Shown here: positions 1 through 11,792 of the stretch, one piece after another
How the letters are laid out: each line of letters begins with the position of its first letter
How positions within the stretch are numbered: position 1 is the stretch's first letter
NCBI RefSeq assembly: GCF_004027225.2
Contig: NC_044296.2
Coordinates: forward strand, 3,702,796 to 3,766,795
Direction of reading: 5' to 3'
Length of the DNA: 64,000 bases
Origin: Strigops habroptila
Taxonomy: Eukaryota > Chordata > Aves > Psittaciformes > Psittacidae
Program-made: the position numbers and the translations under genes
Notes under the pieces: model-generated
What the model was told of the DNA's origin: nothing
Databases searched by the model: none
What the model saw: the letters and a program-made list of their open reading frames with translations, nothing else

Positions 1-804
1 ACCTCACTTTGCTTTGACCCTTGCTCCTCAATATCCATAGGAGGAAAAAGGGACCATCATTCCTGCTCTTCCCAGGAAATCTTTATGCACTACCCACTGG
101 GACAAACTTTGATCTAGATCCAAACCACCACAGTGTCTCCTAAAATCACCTCTAGAGTTGGCCTTGGAAGCATCAGGGAGGTGTAGGACAAGAGACAAAC
201 AGTGTCACCTCGGTTGCTACTAGTTAAAGGTGATCTTAAGATCCAATTTGTGAGATTAAACTTTCACTGCAAACCCAGCCAAGTTTGGGAACATGTTCTA
301 TGTAGTGGGAACACATCATAGTTACCTGATGAAGGGTCTGGATATGGCCAGCACTGTCCGGATGAACCACGAGGGATGCACGATTATCAATGCTTTGAGG
401 TTTTTACGCAGCCTGTGGAAGAGCCATGGGACAGAACTCAGATTCAAAGCACCTTTCCTTAAACTCTGTCAGGCCACTAACAAGTGTCATGATGCTGACC
501 AGCCTCAGGTGGGTGTCTCCAGACAAAAGCCCTGCCCGTGGCCTTAGGAGCCCTATTTAAGCTCAGAGCTGGCAGGCTGCAGGAGCACTGCTTTATTAGG
601 CTCATCTCTGTGATGGTGCTTGTGAGGCAAAGAGGGTGATGAAGAGAGCCTGGAGTAAGCCAGAAAGCTTGTAACAGAGGATGGAATTGCAGCATCTGGA
701 GAGTGAGGAAGGCAGACTGGCTGGGAAGGCTGTGAGAAAGCAGTGGAAGAGATGTGGGAAGAGGACTGGGAAGAATGAAGAGGCAACACCAACGGGATTC
801 TCAC
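1..804 (-). other. ATCAY intron 6 (part), no features
   Basis: This is unique-looking sequence between the donor of ATCAY exon 6 and the window edge. No CRAL-TRIO coding similarity, RNA gene or clear repeat was seen on either strand. Confidence 0.6.
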
Positions 805-936
805 CTTCTGTCTATCATCTGGTAGCATTTCTTCAGCCAGCCCAGGCCTGGCATCCTCCTGCGGGGCGTTGCTCCGTTCAGGTACACGATCATATAGTCC
901 TCAGCCACCAGCAGCTCCAGGCTACTGATCACGTAT
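805..936 (-). CDS. ATCAY: ATCAY coding exon 6
   Basis: This 132-nt exon encodes [20 protein letters not shown], then [20 protein letters not shown] and IDRR, the core of the CRAL-TRIO-like domain. The acceptor is CACCCAACAG and the donor AAG|GTGAGA (804-799). The next exon, expected to start with LRKNLKSLIIVHP, is not found between 1 and 804 and so should lie outside the window. Confidence 0.96.
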
Positions 937-3900
937 CTGTTGGGTGGTGATCAGAAGGAACAGGAATATGAGATTCAAAAAAGGTCCCTGAGGCTTCCTC
1001 AAGTGCCTGTGTGCCACCCCAAAAGCCCTCCAGACCCTTTCTTCGTATACCTTGGAACAGAGCAGGAATCTGGCACCACTGTAGGATTATTATTTCCTTA
1101 CGCCCTGCAGGGGTGTTTCTCTGAGGTCACTGATGGACATCCCTGCACTGTTCTTCTGCCTAGCAAGAGCATCTACCAGCTCTTCAGCATTGTGTACATA
1201 TGCTCTGCCCTGCTCATGAGTCCATCACTGGCATAATTAACACTGAATGGTTGAATGCTTTGACTCACTGGACTTGGATATGAACTCTGTTGACAGTGTC
1301 TCACCCAGTGGTGCTCGCCCCAGTCTGCAGCTGCACTCTGGGTGCCTTTGGCCTGGATTCAAACTCTTTCCAGCTGAGGTTCGGGATGCACTGAATACAT
1401 GGAAACTGCTTCCCCAGAGCCCAGTTACCTCCCCTGCCCTCCTCTTCCCTCACAGACCTTGACCAGCCACTTACAGGAAGAGATTCTCCATGATGTAGTG
1501 GTAATCAGCCAGGTTACTGTCTGGCAGATAGCAGGCAGCAAAGACAATGATGGCATTGAGACCTTCTCCATAGTATCCTGGCAAAGAAAGACACAGGCAG
1601 CATCAGTGACATATTCCAGGGGGAGATGTGAATGCTGAAGGGAAGATGCATCGCTAAATTTGGGCCTGGGCTGGTTTTTATGCCTCTGCTGATCTCCAGG
1701 TAAGTGTTTGTCCCTCTTACAGACCTCTCACACAGTTAGAATTGCCTCTGCTCCTGGTTTTGGCTATAACATACACATGGGGTTTGGGGAAGGAGTTTGT
1801 GTGTATCACAGCACAGAGCTGAGAGCTTTGCCCTGGGCTGTGGCTGGGCTTTGCTTGGATTTCAGGAATGGTCACTCTTGGGAGGTGCTGGCCTTTAGCT
1901 GTGCCTCTGGAGACAGCTCAGGTGCTGAGCTACAGAGGGCTGAGGTACCTGCAGGCCCTCCATCACTGGGGATGCAGGTACTTAACCCGGGCTGAGGGTC
2001 AGGGTATAGTCACTCTTGCTCAGAGGCCAGCATTATCCCTACTTTTGTTCATTGAAGCATTGCTCCAGTGGCTGTATGTTTCTCAGCACGAGCTGGGTGC
2101 TTTGTGCTTCTCTGCCACGCAGCAGTACAAAACAAATAGTAACTTCCCCCTAAGGACAGTCAAAACAATCAGTCACAGCATCCCCTCCAGCTCGACAAAG
2201 ATGGACTGAAGGAAACCCACCAAGGCAGGAGCAGGCTGCCCTCCTCCTCACCTCCGTGTGTCACCACTCGCATGTAGGGTTTGATCATCTGGAGGTCGAT
2301 GCGGTGCTCCTGCTCCCCAATGATGACAGTCCTCCAGAGCCGGCCGTTAGTAGCACTCCCATCTTCTGTCCCACCATCCCCAAACAGGTCTGCGCTGTCC
2401 CCTGGCATGTTCTTGGCTGTGGCCACAGGAGTGTCATCTGGGAGAGGGACAAACATTTCTGCCTTTAATACAATGTACGAAGAGGCTCTGTGAGAGTTTT
2501 GGTGTGCAATTACAGACAATAACAACCACAGGATCATCTGGGTCATCTGCAGCTTTGATCTGTGTAAGTTTGTGGTTCTTAATAATCTAGAATGGTTTGG
2601 GTTGGAAGTGACCTTAAAGCTCCTCCAGTTCCAACCCCCTGCCACAGGCAGGAACACCTTCCACTAGAGCAGGTTGCTCCAAGCCCCTGTGTCCAACCTG
2701 GCCTTGAACACTGCCAGGGATGGGGCAGCCACAGCTTCTCTGGGCACCCTGTGCCAGCGCCTCAGCACCCTCCCAGGGAAGAGCTTCTGCCTCAGAGCTC
2801 ATCTCAATCTCCCCTCTGGCAGGTTAAAGCCATTCCCCTTGTCCTGTCCCTACAGGCCCTTGTCCACAGCCCCTCTCCAGGTTCCTTGTTCCAATCTTGC
2901 TCCATTGCCAAATTGCAACAGAAATAAGCTTAACATCTCATGCTGCTGCTTATAGTACCTGCAGTCACAGGTTGGACACTGGGCTCTTTGTTAGATCTTG
3001 CTTCAGCTCCATCTATACTGACTGAAGAGGACACTGCCTGTGCCATCGGTCTTGTGATCTGCCAGCAGAGCTGCCTGCAGGAGCCCCCCTGAGCCCCATT
3101 CAGTCAAAACCAGCCAGGTTAGCAAAGACCGTGTTAGCCGAGATGTCTGAATGTTCACTGGTACCTTCCAGCCCGGGGTGGTGGCCCAGCTGCAGCAGGA
3201 AGCGAATGTGTGTCCATAGCCTATGCCTTATCCTGAATTATGGCTAAACCAGTGTTTTCAAGTCCCTGAACTGCTTCTGCCTGCCCCATCCCAGACAGAA
3301 GTGCTGAGATAGCAGCACTGAGACTCCCGGGCTATAGATGGGATCCTGCTGGGGCAGATGCTGTGTGGAAGATGGGGCTTGGTTGTGTGTGCTGTGCTTC
3401 GCTGCTGTGGAAGTTGGTCCTCAGCTGCTGGTGGTGAGTGGTGTCAAAAGTGCTTAAAATGAGGTTAAAAAAAGCCCCTGCCCCTGCAGACATTCACCCA
3501 GAACCAGCTTTTTACCTTCCCATTCCAGTTCGTTCCCATTCCCCAGGAATTCAAGGGAATCTGTCTCATCAGGAGTTTCGATATCATCCACATTAATGTC
3601 CAGGTCATCTGGTGTGTCCAGGAAGTCATCGGAGAGAATGGAGCCTTCACTCTGGTCCAGGGAAATGTTGATTTCAGGTGCAACAAGTGTCTTCCGCTTA
3701 CGATGCGCCCCGTTAAAGTTTAAAGTATTGGGGGGAGCTGGAGTTAAAAGGAAAATAACTGACAGGTTGTCCTCGTGCTGTATCCTGAGTGCAAGACATG
3801 GTGCTGTCATTATCACATTGCAGGCTATGGTCTTGGAAGCTAAGGGAGGTGGATCAGAACTGGGCAGTACTGGAAACCTGCAGGTATTGGGTGGATAAAA

Positions 3901-6900
3901 GTGCCCACACTTCCAAGATACCTATTTCCTCCCCCAGCTCCTTGTGAAAGGTTAGTAAATTCAAATGTCTGCTGGTTTTGCCTTCCACATGGGAATTTTG
4001 ATGGATATTCCAAGGGAACTGGCTTCCGCCCTAACTGCAAGCTGGTACTTACAGGATGTGTTCTCATCTTCTGTAGGACTGCCCAGTGACTCCATCCCTG
4101 TCTCCTCTGGGAGAGGTCTGCAGACAAGCGAAGATGTGGAGGTCAAAAGACAGGAGGTGACAGGTAATGTTAAGGAGAAAGTCCCTCCATGGCAGCCAGT
4201 GGAGAGAACTGGGGACATCAGGGAAAAACATGCAGCCCCCTGTGTGCTCTGCCCCTTCCCTTCTGCCTGCAAGCTCAGCCTGAGGGACACCCTCAGGTGA
4301 TTTGCCCAAGAGCAACCCAGCAGCTCTGCTCTCTGCCCGGAGTACTGTGCAATCCCTGGTAATCTCCAAACCATCCCACCAATGCATCCTTCATGCTGCC
4401 ATTCAGCCAAGAGGCTGGAAAATCCAGCCAGGGACACGGGAACAAATCCTGTCCCCAGTGAGCCTGGTAAGATCCTCACTTTCTCCACATTATCCCCATT
4501 TTTATCTCCATCAGAAGTCTGAGAGGCAGTGTCAAGCTCTAGGGCACCTCATCAAGGGGACCAGGGAGCATCTTCTGCAGTTGTCTGTGTTCCTGTTCCT
4601 TGCACAGTGTAGGCAATGCAGTGGGCTGTCCAGACAGCCTGAATTCAGCTGTTCCTAAGCCCAGGGAGGGATGCTTTGATCCCAGCAGCAGCTGAGCTAG
4701 TGCTGGATGTTGAGCACAAGAGCACTTTGTGCTCTCTGCTAATGCCTTTCCTCCTTTTTCCTCCTTTCTGTCACAGGCCCTGGCTGCAGCAGAGCAGAAC
4801 TTCATCCAAACACAACCACCTCTCCCAGGAGGCCGCTGCCTCCTTGTTCAGGAGAGAACACCTTTGCTTTAAGGCAGTTGGTGTTCGACACAAGGATCAA
4901 ACCTCAGGTGTGATCCCAGATTTGTCACCTCATCCTCACCTCAGCCCCATCTGACAAGAGCTGATGGTGACACCCAAACCCTGCTGAGGGTTGGAAGCAG
5001 GTTCATTCTGAGCTAAGATGCAGGTACCAGCACTCAAATCCGTATTACGGAGCCAAAGGCTGACCCACTGCTCCCTTCTTCGGCTCCATGGCAGAGGTCA
5101 GGATCTGCAGCTTGTACTTGGCTCCTTCACCCTCTGGGCACCAACCCCTGTGTCTCCAGCCAGAAGCTGGAAGCACTGGTTAATTTAAAAGCTGACTTGC
5201 CTGTACAGATGCTAACGCCCAGTCTCGTTACGTGCTTGTCACCCTTTGGAAGTTGCTGGAGTTACCCCAATATTGGTCAGGAGCAAGTGAAGTCAGGATA
5301 TGGCCCCCAGTACTGCAGCAAGGAACCCTGGCTGGTGGCTGAGCAGCACTGCCACCCTGAGCTGGACACTTCCTGGACACTTTTGCCCTTCATTTGAGCT
5401 GGGCCTTGTGACTGTCCCTTGGTGATCAAACCCCACCAACCCCCCAACAAGTTCATGTTGTCGAAGGTCTGTTTAAAATGGACCTTCTGAGCTGTTCTTG
5501 TTTCACCTGCCCCTTGCTGGAAGCTCCCCCTCAAGGGGGGAAGAGCTCACACCCCCAGGCATGAAATCCTGGGTGCTGGGACAGCCCTAGGGTGGAACAG
5601 GGGGTACCCACCAGTCTGAGGGCAGCACCCATAAGGATGGGGTGATCCAGGGGTGATGGAGCCCAGTACCTCTGCATCCACAGGCTGTGCCCTACAAAGG
5701 CTCCTCTTTGTGCTGGCATCACACCAGAGCCACCAGCCAAATTAAGCCCTATAAATATTTAGATTAAGGGATAATCCTCTCCTAGCTGGTTATTGTATAT
5801 TTATGAGAGTTGAAGGCCTGATCAAAGGCGCTTGCTCCTTGCTTGCGCAGCACCCTGACCCTGTGGGCTGCCACAATATTCCTGAACACCCAGAAAGGTC
5901 CCTCTGCCCCCCTCCAGCTTCTCCTCCTCCCTTTTGCTTTTGTCTGCAGGGGGCCTGGCTGGTCGTTTGTCTGTGAGCCGGCGCCTGGCACAACTTGGGG
6001 ATAGAGCATCACAAGAGGAGCAGGCCCAGCTGCACCCGAGTACGTGCTGCAGCCGGGCACTCTGTGCTCCGGTGCTAGGATTCATCTAAGAAAAGCAATT
6101 CCAAAGTCAGAGGTGAAGAAAAAGCCTTTCTTACCTTCCCCAAGGGGGTCAGCTCACCACCTCCCAGCCTCTCGGGTAAATCCTCCTTCCCCGAACGCAG
6201 CCAGCCCCAGATTTTCTGAAGGAAGCAGGTTCTTTAAGCGCCGGGTGCCACCATTTTCCTGCCTGCTGCTCACTTTCCCTCTCTAAAGCACCTTCTCTCG
6301 GGCCCCAACCAGCCTGAGCCTCCAGTGCCCGTGAGCCGCGGGATGCTGATGGAGTGAGCATGCTCCTGCATCCGCCCCGCGGCAGCCACAGCATCAGCGC
6401 AGGACAGCGCTGCACAAGCAGCCGACACACAGAAACCTTCCGGGAGCGGCAGGAGGGGGGACCCTTTCCTCGCCGCTCGCTCAGCGCCCTGGCCATGCAC
6501 CTTTGAGCTTGTGCTGCAGATCGGCTGCTCCCAGAGGGATGGGAATGTCGCCGTGTGTCCTTAGGGAGCGGCTGAATTCAGTTTTCCCAGCCCAGAGCTT
6601 TGTCTACGATATGGTTGGGTCTTTTTTTTTTTTTTGTGGCAAGATTGGTTAATCACAGCTAAGCAAAAATAGCTATGCAGCAAATCATCTGCTGGAGAGC
6701 TGCTGTCCCACATGCAGCAGCTTCTGCCCTATTATTTTAATGCTTCTAGGGGGGGAAGTGTCTTGAAAATGATCATTTCTTTATTTTGAATGCTAGTTAA
6801 ACACAGCTGCAGTCACTTGTTTGCCTCCTGGCTGGCTGGGCTCTATTGCACTTGCATCATTCCTGATTTAATCCCTCTGCAGCAGTCCATCAGCAGGCTG

Positions 6901-8516
6901 GGGACCTTGCCACCCAGCCACGGTGACATCCCTTTGCCTCCCCTTGTGCTTTGTTTGCTGAGTGGGAGTGATGCTGCCCATGCTGGATGGTGCTGAGGGC
7001 TCTGCAGAAGAGATGCCCCTCGAAGGCTTGGCTGTGGCTGGGGTCAGTTTGCTGCTTGCATGACAAGTGTGAAACAGAGCCTGGCAGCTCCTGCTCCAAG
7101 GTGATGGCGTGGGTTAGTGCCTGGGTGTCTGGGTGCTAGACTAGGTTTGTCCTAGATTTTATCATAGAATCCCAGGCTGGTTTGATTGGAAGGGACCTTA
7201 AAGCTCATTTGGTTCCAACCCTCGCCATGGGCAGGGACACCTTCCACTAGAGCAGGTTGCTCCAAGCCTCGTCCAACCTGGACTTCAACACTTCCAGAGA
7301 CTTTTGGGGAGCTTTGAGTCAATCCTTTCCCTTCTGTACCTCACTTTCCCTTCTACTCAATTAAAAGCTTGTCAGCACAGTGCTCTGGGGGAGCCTGAGG
7401 TTGGCAGAGGTCCATCAGCCCAAAGCTCGGCTCTCAGAGGAAAGAAAAGGTCCATCTGAGGAGCCCAAGGCCTTGGCTGAGCCCACCTCTGGGCCAGCGG
7501 AAGGATGAGCCGTGCCCCGTGAGCCGGGTGCTGTGCTGGCAGACAGAGGTGCTCAGATCAGTGCTGCAGCTGGAGCCGCGCTGAACAGAGCCAGGCTCAG
7601 CCGCGGTGCCAAGGGGAACAGGAGACCCTTTCTCACAGGGCAGGGGCTGCGTGTGCCCCCGCGCAGAGCACACTGTGCCTCTGTCTGTGCATACAGCAGC
7701 TCTGTGGGCTGCTCGGGGAGCTCAGCTGCAGCTGGGGCAGGGAGACACGGCCCTGAAAAGCCCCTCAGCAGCCCAGACCCCAGCTGCAGCAGGGCTTGGT
7801 GCTGGCCGTGCTGGATGTGTGGGGCAGCACTGGGGTGGGTGCACCCTTTGGGTGGGTGTGGGGAGTTCAGGGCACACTGAGCGTACAGGGATGCTCTTTT
7901 TGGTACTCTATACAGTTAATAAAGTGCCTGCGAAGGTGAAAGATGCCATTTTGGCACCTTCTGTCACCCACACATCATTTCTTACAAGGTTTGCGACCGT
8001 TCAGGTTCTGCCTGTCAGTGCCAGTGGTCATTGCAGCCCAATGACTCTGCTTCCTGTGGCAAATTCCTGGCAAAGCAGCACTGCTCTGTTTGGGGAGATG
8101 CTGCTTGATTCAGAGACTGGGAAGGAGTCCATCCACCCCCATGTGCATCCATCCACCCATCCCTATAATCATCCATCCATCCATACTAATCTCCCTGTGC
8201 TCCATACTGGCTCCTTACCCTCTCCTTGGTGTGCTCACAGAGGATTGCCAGAAGCCTCCCAAAATTCCTAAGCATTCAGAGCAGCCTTGCTACAAAAGCT
8301 CTGTTCTCTGGCCAGAACTGCCCTGTTGGAGTTCAGACTCCTGTTGCCTCTGGTGGGAGGGCCCTGCATGCTCCATGCCCTGCAGGCTTCTTAAAGGAAG
8401 AAATCAAATTCTCCTTGACTTTTTTGGCAGGGAACAAACCTTGGGAAGTCCTCATCTTGCCACTCTTCCTTCACATCCACGTTTTCCATCCGCAAAGTGG
8501 CTTCTGTGGTCCCCAT
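805..8516 (-). CDS. ATCAY: ATCAY (caytaxin), 5' six coding exons, partial
   Basis: Caytaxin is a neuron-restricted cytosolic adaptor of the BNIP2/BNIPL/PRUNE2 family. It binds kinesin light chain and is mutated in Cayman ataxia in human. Six exons on the minus strand (8516-8440, 4117-4053, 3737-3516, 2437-2252, 1577-1475, 936-805) join in phase to 785 nt, or 261 codons plus 2 nt. They start with [20 protein letters not shown], which matches the vertebrate protein almost exactly. The N-terminal half is acidic and disordered. The kinesin-binding ELEWED motif falls at about residues 117-122, and the BCH/CRAL-TRIO-like lipid-binding domain begins near residue 165 and runs out of the window. Human caytaxin is 371 residues, so about 110 C-terminal residues are missing, presumably left of position 1. 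All introns follow GT-AG and no frame break is seen. CR1 copies sit in two introns. Confidence 0.95.
1475..1577 (-). CDS. ATCAY: ATCAY coding exon 5
   Basis: This 103-nt exon encodes [20 protein letters not shown] followed by [14 protein letters not shown], within the BCH/CRAL-TRIO fold. The human protein has [19 protein letters not shown] here, so the loop before [10 protein letters not shown] is the variable part. The acceptor is TTTCTTTGCCAG and the donor GTAAGT. Confidence 0.96.
2252..2437 (-). CDS. ATCAY: ATCAY coding exon 4 (start of BCH domain)
   Basis: This 186-nt exon encodes [19 protein letters not shown], then [19 protein letters not shown] and [13 protein letters not shown]. The last segment leads into the BCH/CRAL-TRIO domain. 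The acceptor is TCCCTCTCCCAG and the donor GAG|GTGAGG. A CR1 fragment begins about 150 bp upstream of the acceptor, in the intron. Confidence 0.96.
2588..2895 (-). mobile_element. CR1 LINE 3' fragment
   Basis: This is the reverse complement of a CR1 3' region. It reads from the CCAAACCATTCTAGATT end through the GGTGTTCCTGCC and CCAGGTTGGACACAGGGGC landmarks to GGACAAGGGGAATGGC. It is 5'-truncated and about 300 bp long. It sits in the intron between ATCAY coding exons 3 and 4, in sense orientation to the gene. Confidence 0.92.
3516..3737 (-). CDS. ATCAY: ATCAY coding exon 3 (acidic region, ELEWE)
   Basis: This 222-nt exon runs from [10 protein letters not shown], through the strongly conserved [18 protein letters not shown] and an Asp/Glu-rich stretch, to GNGNELEWE. 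The acceptor is TTTTAACTCCAG and the donor AAG|GTAAAA. The first part ([11 protein letters not shown]) differs most from the human protein, while the acidic stretch is nearly identical. The kinesin light chain motif ELEWED is completed by the first base pair of exon 4. Confidence 0.96.
4053..4117 (-). CDS. ATCAY: ATCAY coding exon 2
   Basis: This 65-nt exon completes Arg26 and encodes [20 protein letters not shown] and one more Ser, matching the human PLPEDTGVETLGG region. The acceptor is TTGTCTGCAG and the donor is a consensus GTAAGT (4052-4047). It is too short to stand out as an open frame and was found by similarity and splice phase. Confidence 0.9.
6270..6510. promoter_or_regulatory. CpG-richer patch inside ATCAY intron
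   Basis: This is a local rise in CpG and GC (GAGCCGCGGG, CCGCCCCGCGGC, CTCGCCGCTCGCTCAGCG) in an otherwise CpG-poor intron. It could be an alternative promoter or an enhancer. No TATA box or initiator is evident and no transcript can be inferred. Confidence 0.25.
7162..7310 (-). mobile_element. CR1 LINE 3' fragment
   Basis: A short minus-strand CR1 3' end (ATCATAGAATCCCAGGCTGG, then CACCTTCCACTAGAGCAGG). It is more diverged than most copies here and has lost a few bases in the middle. It lies in the long ATCAY intron, sense to the gene. Confidence 0.85.
8128..8185. repeat. Simple repeat, CCAT/ATCC type
   Basis: An imperfect run of ATCC units (ATCCATCCACCCATCC, then ATCATCCATCCATCCATAC) lies about 250 bp from the donor of ATCAY coding exon 1. 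It is probably polymorphic. Confidence 0.8.
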
Positions 8517-8536
8517 GGTGCTCAGAGAGGGGCTGG
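8440..8536 (-). CDS. ATCAY: ATCAY coding exon 1 with short 5' UTR
   Basis: The ATG is at 8516-8514 in a good context (CACCATGG). It encodes 25 residues plus two bases, from MGTTEA to EDFP, ending at an AAG|GTTTGT donor (GT at 8439-8438). A pyrimidine-rich acceptor ending in TGTGCAG lies just upstream, so the exon probably begins at 8536 with 20 bases of 5' UTR. That implies at least one further non-coding exon upstream. Confidence 0.93.
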
Positions 8537-9945
8537 CTGCACAGCAGGTCCCTTGAGGAAGGGCTTGGGCTGGAAGGTGGAAGGTAGAGGTTGGCACCAA
8601 ACCATTCAGAGCAGGTATGCTGACACCCTGCCCCACAGAGAAGGAAGGATAAGGGGATTTGGGGCTACTTGACATGCTTTGGACAAGAAGGTGAGGTTGG
8701 CCCTGGGCTGGAGCAGTAGGTGTATCTCTGTGCTGTTGTGGCCTTAGCTCTTCTGGCTAAGAATCAACACTGTCTGGGCTGATGTCCACCCATTTTTCCC
8801 TTGCTGCTTCTCTTCCAATACTAATCTCAACATAAACAAGCATCTCTGCTGAGGAAAAGGAAGTGTGGCAGAAAGAGAAGAAATTGCTCCTCCCAGGCTG
8901 GTTTCAGGTTGGGTTGGCAGAAGCACCATTTTGCTGGCCTGGGCAGAAGTTAGTGGCTTTGGGGGTTGGTTTTCCAGAGCAATTCCCAACTGCTGCTCCT
9001 GGTTTGTTCTCCATCCCCACGCTTCTCCCTGAGAGAAATGGGGCAGGGCTGGGCTGAGGGCTCAGGACCAGCTCTGGTTGGAGAGAGCAGGTACCCTGGA
9101 TGCTGCTGTGGCTGAGCTTAGGTGCACCTGAGTCTGGAGGGGACAAGGTCAGGCCTTATCCTGTACAGAACATGTTGATGTGAAACCAGCTCCTATGTTG
9201 GGCATGTGCATTAACCCACTGCAGGACAGTCCTGAACATTCTTCCTGAGCTCAGCTTTTACATTGTAAATGTATCCAGGTACTGGCTGGATAATAATGCA
9301 TTTTTTTTAGGATAAGGGACCCAGGGTGATTTCCCAAGTGGATGTGCCTGCTCTGTCTGTCCCCTAGTGTCAGGGAAATCAGCATCTAGCAGAGCCTGAC
9401 CCATTGCTGTAAAGCTTTTCTAGAGAGCCAGTGCCTTTTCTGCTTCCTTTGGAGGCTTGTCTTTACAGGGGATGTCGCTGATGATGATCTGGAGGGAGAT
9501 AAATCTGTGTCTGTCTGCTTTAAAGGAATGAAGCTATGTAGAGGCCTGAGTAAATCCAGCACCCATCTTTATGGCAGGCACTGGCAGAGACTGGGATCAG
9601 AGCAGGGAGCTGCTGGGAGCGTGGCAGCTCGCAGCCCATCCCAGCACACACGTTCTGCATTCTGTCCTCACACCGGGCTACATGCGATGCCCATGCCACC
9701 GCCACACATGTCTCCATTTTTGATTTCCCTACACGCAGGCAAAGGAGATACCTCGGGGCTGAGAGAGACCCCACCTTCCCTCCCTCCTCCCCGCCGCTGT
9801 CATCTGCTTTCTGCTAACCCTGAACACATCATGGAGGGAGGAAGAGAAAGGAAAGATATGAAGCAAATCCCAGGCTGGAGTGGGGTGATTTCTCCATATC
9901 AGACATCACCCAGCAGTATGGAAGCCCAGATGATGCTGTACTCAC

Positions 9946-10260
9946 CCGTGCCTGTGGCTAGTGAGGAACAAAGAAGATCCTGCCTGTATCCCGGGTAGGC
10001 ATTCCTCCCGATGGAGACGGGCTGCTCAGGAGGTCCAGCGCCTGGATCCGGGCACAGACGTGTGCGGCTTTCCCAGCGGAGCAGTGTGGGGATGCATCTA
10101 GGTCGGCCTTTCTCACAGCACTCCTTGCTTGGTGGTTTGGATTTTGCTGCGGGGGGGGGGGTGAATTGAGGGCAGTTATTTGTATTCTTCCATGGCTGCT
10201 GCTTCCTCTGCTGCCTCCCTCCCTTCCAAGGTAGTCGATTATTACGTTCTGCTTGCAGCT
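9946..10260 (-). other. ATCAY: Candidate ATCAY non-coding first exon
   Basis: Read on the minus strand this stretch ends in a consensus donor CGG|GTGAGTAC (GT at 9945-9944). It carries no long frame in phase with ATCAY and lies 1.4 kb upstream of the acceptor at 8537. The coding exon begins with an acceptor 20 bases before its ATG, so an upstream 5' UTR exon must exist and this is the best-looking candidate. The left border is set by the donor; the right border (start site) is a guess. Confidence 0.35.
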
Positions 10261-10500
10261 GGCTAAGCCTCGGCTCTAAGGCAGCCAATTGCTTTTGTGT
10301 GTGAGGAGGATGGTGGTGGTGGTGCTGACAGGGAGGGGGGTGCTATGGAGGATGGGAGGAGAGAGGAGCTGAAAGCACCCCCCTTCCAGCATCACTGCTC
10401 CTCCAATTGGCTGCGAGGTACCAAATATCGCCCTGCACTCTTCCTCCGGATGAATGATGCTGCCGGGGCTGAGCACAGTCTCCTTGCTGCTTTCAGTGGG
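10261..10500 (-). promoter_or_regulatory. Candidate ATCAY promoter
   Basis: Two CCAAT boxes flank this region: GCAGCCAATTG on the plus strand near 10281, and GCAGCCAATTGG on the minus strand near 10404-10415. Between them is a purine/pyrimidine-skewed GGTGGTGGTGG and GAGGAGAGAGGAG tract. No TATA box is seen. It lies directly upstream of the proposed first exon. This is inference from composition and position only. Confidence 0.3.
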
Positions 10501-11107
10501 AGGGAGGGAGGGATGCCCATCATTCAGCAGGATCTAGCCCTCAAGGAGAGGTGGGAGCTGGGGAGGGGTGGCTGGGAAGGGGAGGGCTTTTTAATATGGT
10601 GCATCATTCACTGAGGAAGTCACAGGTGGCCTCAGCGTGTGGTAGGATGCAGGATTTGATGGTCCATCTTGCCTTGCAGATGCCAAGCTCATTTGTACCT
10701 AAACCTCAGGCACTGGTCTCGCTTCTGGCTGTACAGACAGACCTGACACACGGTCCTCCTTGTGCTAGGGTGTCAGCTCCTGTTCCAGAGAGCCTGTAAC
10801 TGCATCAGAGCCCGAGACCGTTGCTGGTTCCTTTGCAAATCTAAAAGTGAATGAAGCAGCAATGATTTTCTGGTTCCTGGGCTCCATCCAACAGCCTTTC
10901 TTCCAGCTCGGGCCAAAGCCTCAACCCAGCCACAGGCAGAGGCAGGTTAGTTTGATGATGTCTTCTGTCAAATTCCCTCCCACATTCGCATTGTGCAGCC
11001 GATGTGCTTTGTGCTGTACAAAGATGAAGGTAACTCCTGCTTTAGTGGTGACCCCCAGTGACAGAAGTGTAAAGGTTTGTCTTCTGCCCTCTCATGCAGT
11101 CTCAGCA

Positions 11108-11406
11108 TGGTGCTGTAGAGACAGGACAAGGGGAATGGCTTTAACCTGCCAGAGGGGAGACTGAGATGAGCTCTGAGGCAGAAGCTCTTCCCTGTGAGGG
11201 TGCTGAGGCGCTGGCACAGGGTGCCCAGAGGAGCTGTGGCTGCCCCATCCCTGGCAGTGTTCAAGGCCAGGTTGGACACAGGGGCTTGGAGCAACCTGCT
11301 CTAGTGGAAGGTGTCCCTGCCCGTGGCAGGGGGTTGGAACTGGAGGAGCTTTAAGGTCTCTTCCAAGCCAAACCAGGCTGGGATTCTATGATTATGATTC
11401 TATGAG
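11108..11406 (+). mobile_element. CR1 LINE 3' fragment
   Basis: A plus-strand CR1 3' end of about 300 bp, from GACAGGACAAGGGGAATGGC to the terminal GATTCTATGATTATGATTCT. The internal reading frames seen on both strands here are typical CR1 remnants and not host genes. Confidence 0.93.
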
Positions 11407-11569
11407 TGGCTCCTGCGGGATGAGGTGCTGAGGACAGTATTTCCTCAATCCAGTGGATGTCACTGTAAGGAAAGTGACACATATCAGTGCTAGCCAAATG
11501 TTGGCAGCTCCTAGCCACATGCATGGTCAGCCTGGTAGATCCTGGGTCAGAGGGATGGTGGAGTATTAC

Positions 11570-11792
11570 CCTTCAATACCTGATCACCCTTCCCCAGAGG
11601 GTGCTCAGGCATTGGAACAGGCTGCCCAGGGCAGGGCTGGAGTCACCGTCCCTGCAAGTGTTCACACCCCGTGTAGCCGAGGCCTCAGTGCCATGGGTTA
11701 GTGGTGGCCTTGGCAGTGCTGGGAACGGTTGGACTTGATGATCTTAAAGGTCTTTTCCAACCCAGTTCATTTTATGATTCTATGATTTTGGG
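11570..11792 (+). mobile_element. CR1 LINE 3' fragment, second subfamily
   Basis: A plus-strand CR1 copy of a different subfamily. It has CAGGCTGCCCAGGGCAGGGC, the GTGGTGGCCTTGGCAGTGCT block and the end TTATGATTCTATGATT. The same subfamily recurs at 52755-52862. It lies 165 bp after the previous CR1. Confidence 0.85.

Larger units (their letters stand above)
4118..8439 (-). other. ATCAY: ATCAY intron 1 (coding-exon numbering), 4.3 kb
   Basis: The intron lies between the first two coding exons. It holds a minus-strand CR1 3' end (7162-7310), a CpG-richer patch (about 6270-6510) and a CCAT-type simple repeat (8128-8185). No other coding exon was recognised. Confidence 0.7.

Noticed and set aside
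11166-11354. Recurring small frame containing [12 protein letters not shown] (also at 2.6, 27.0, 56.2, 57.5 and 62 kb)
   Set aside because: These are translations of the CR1 3' region, not a gene family.
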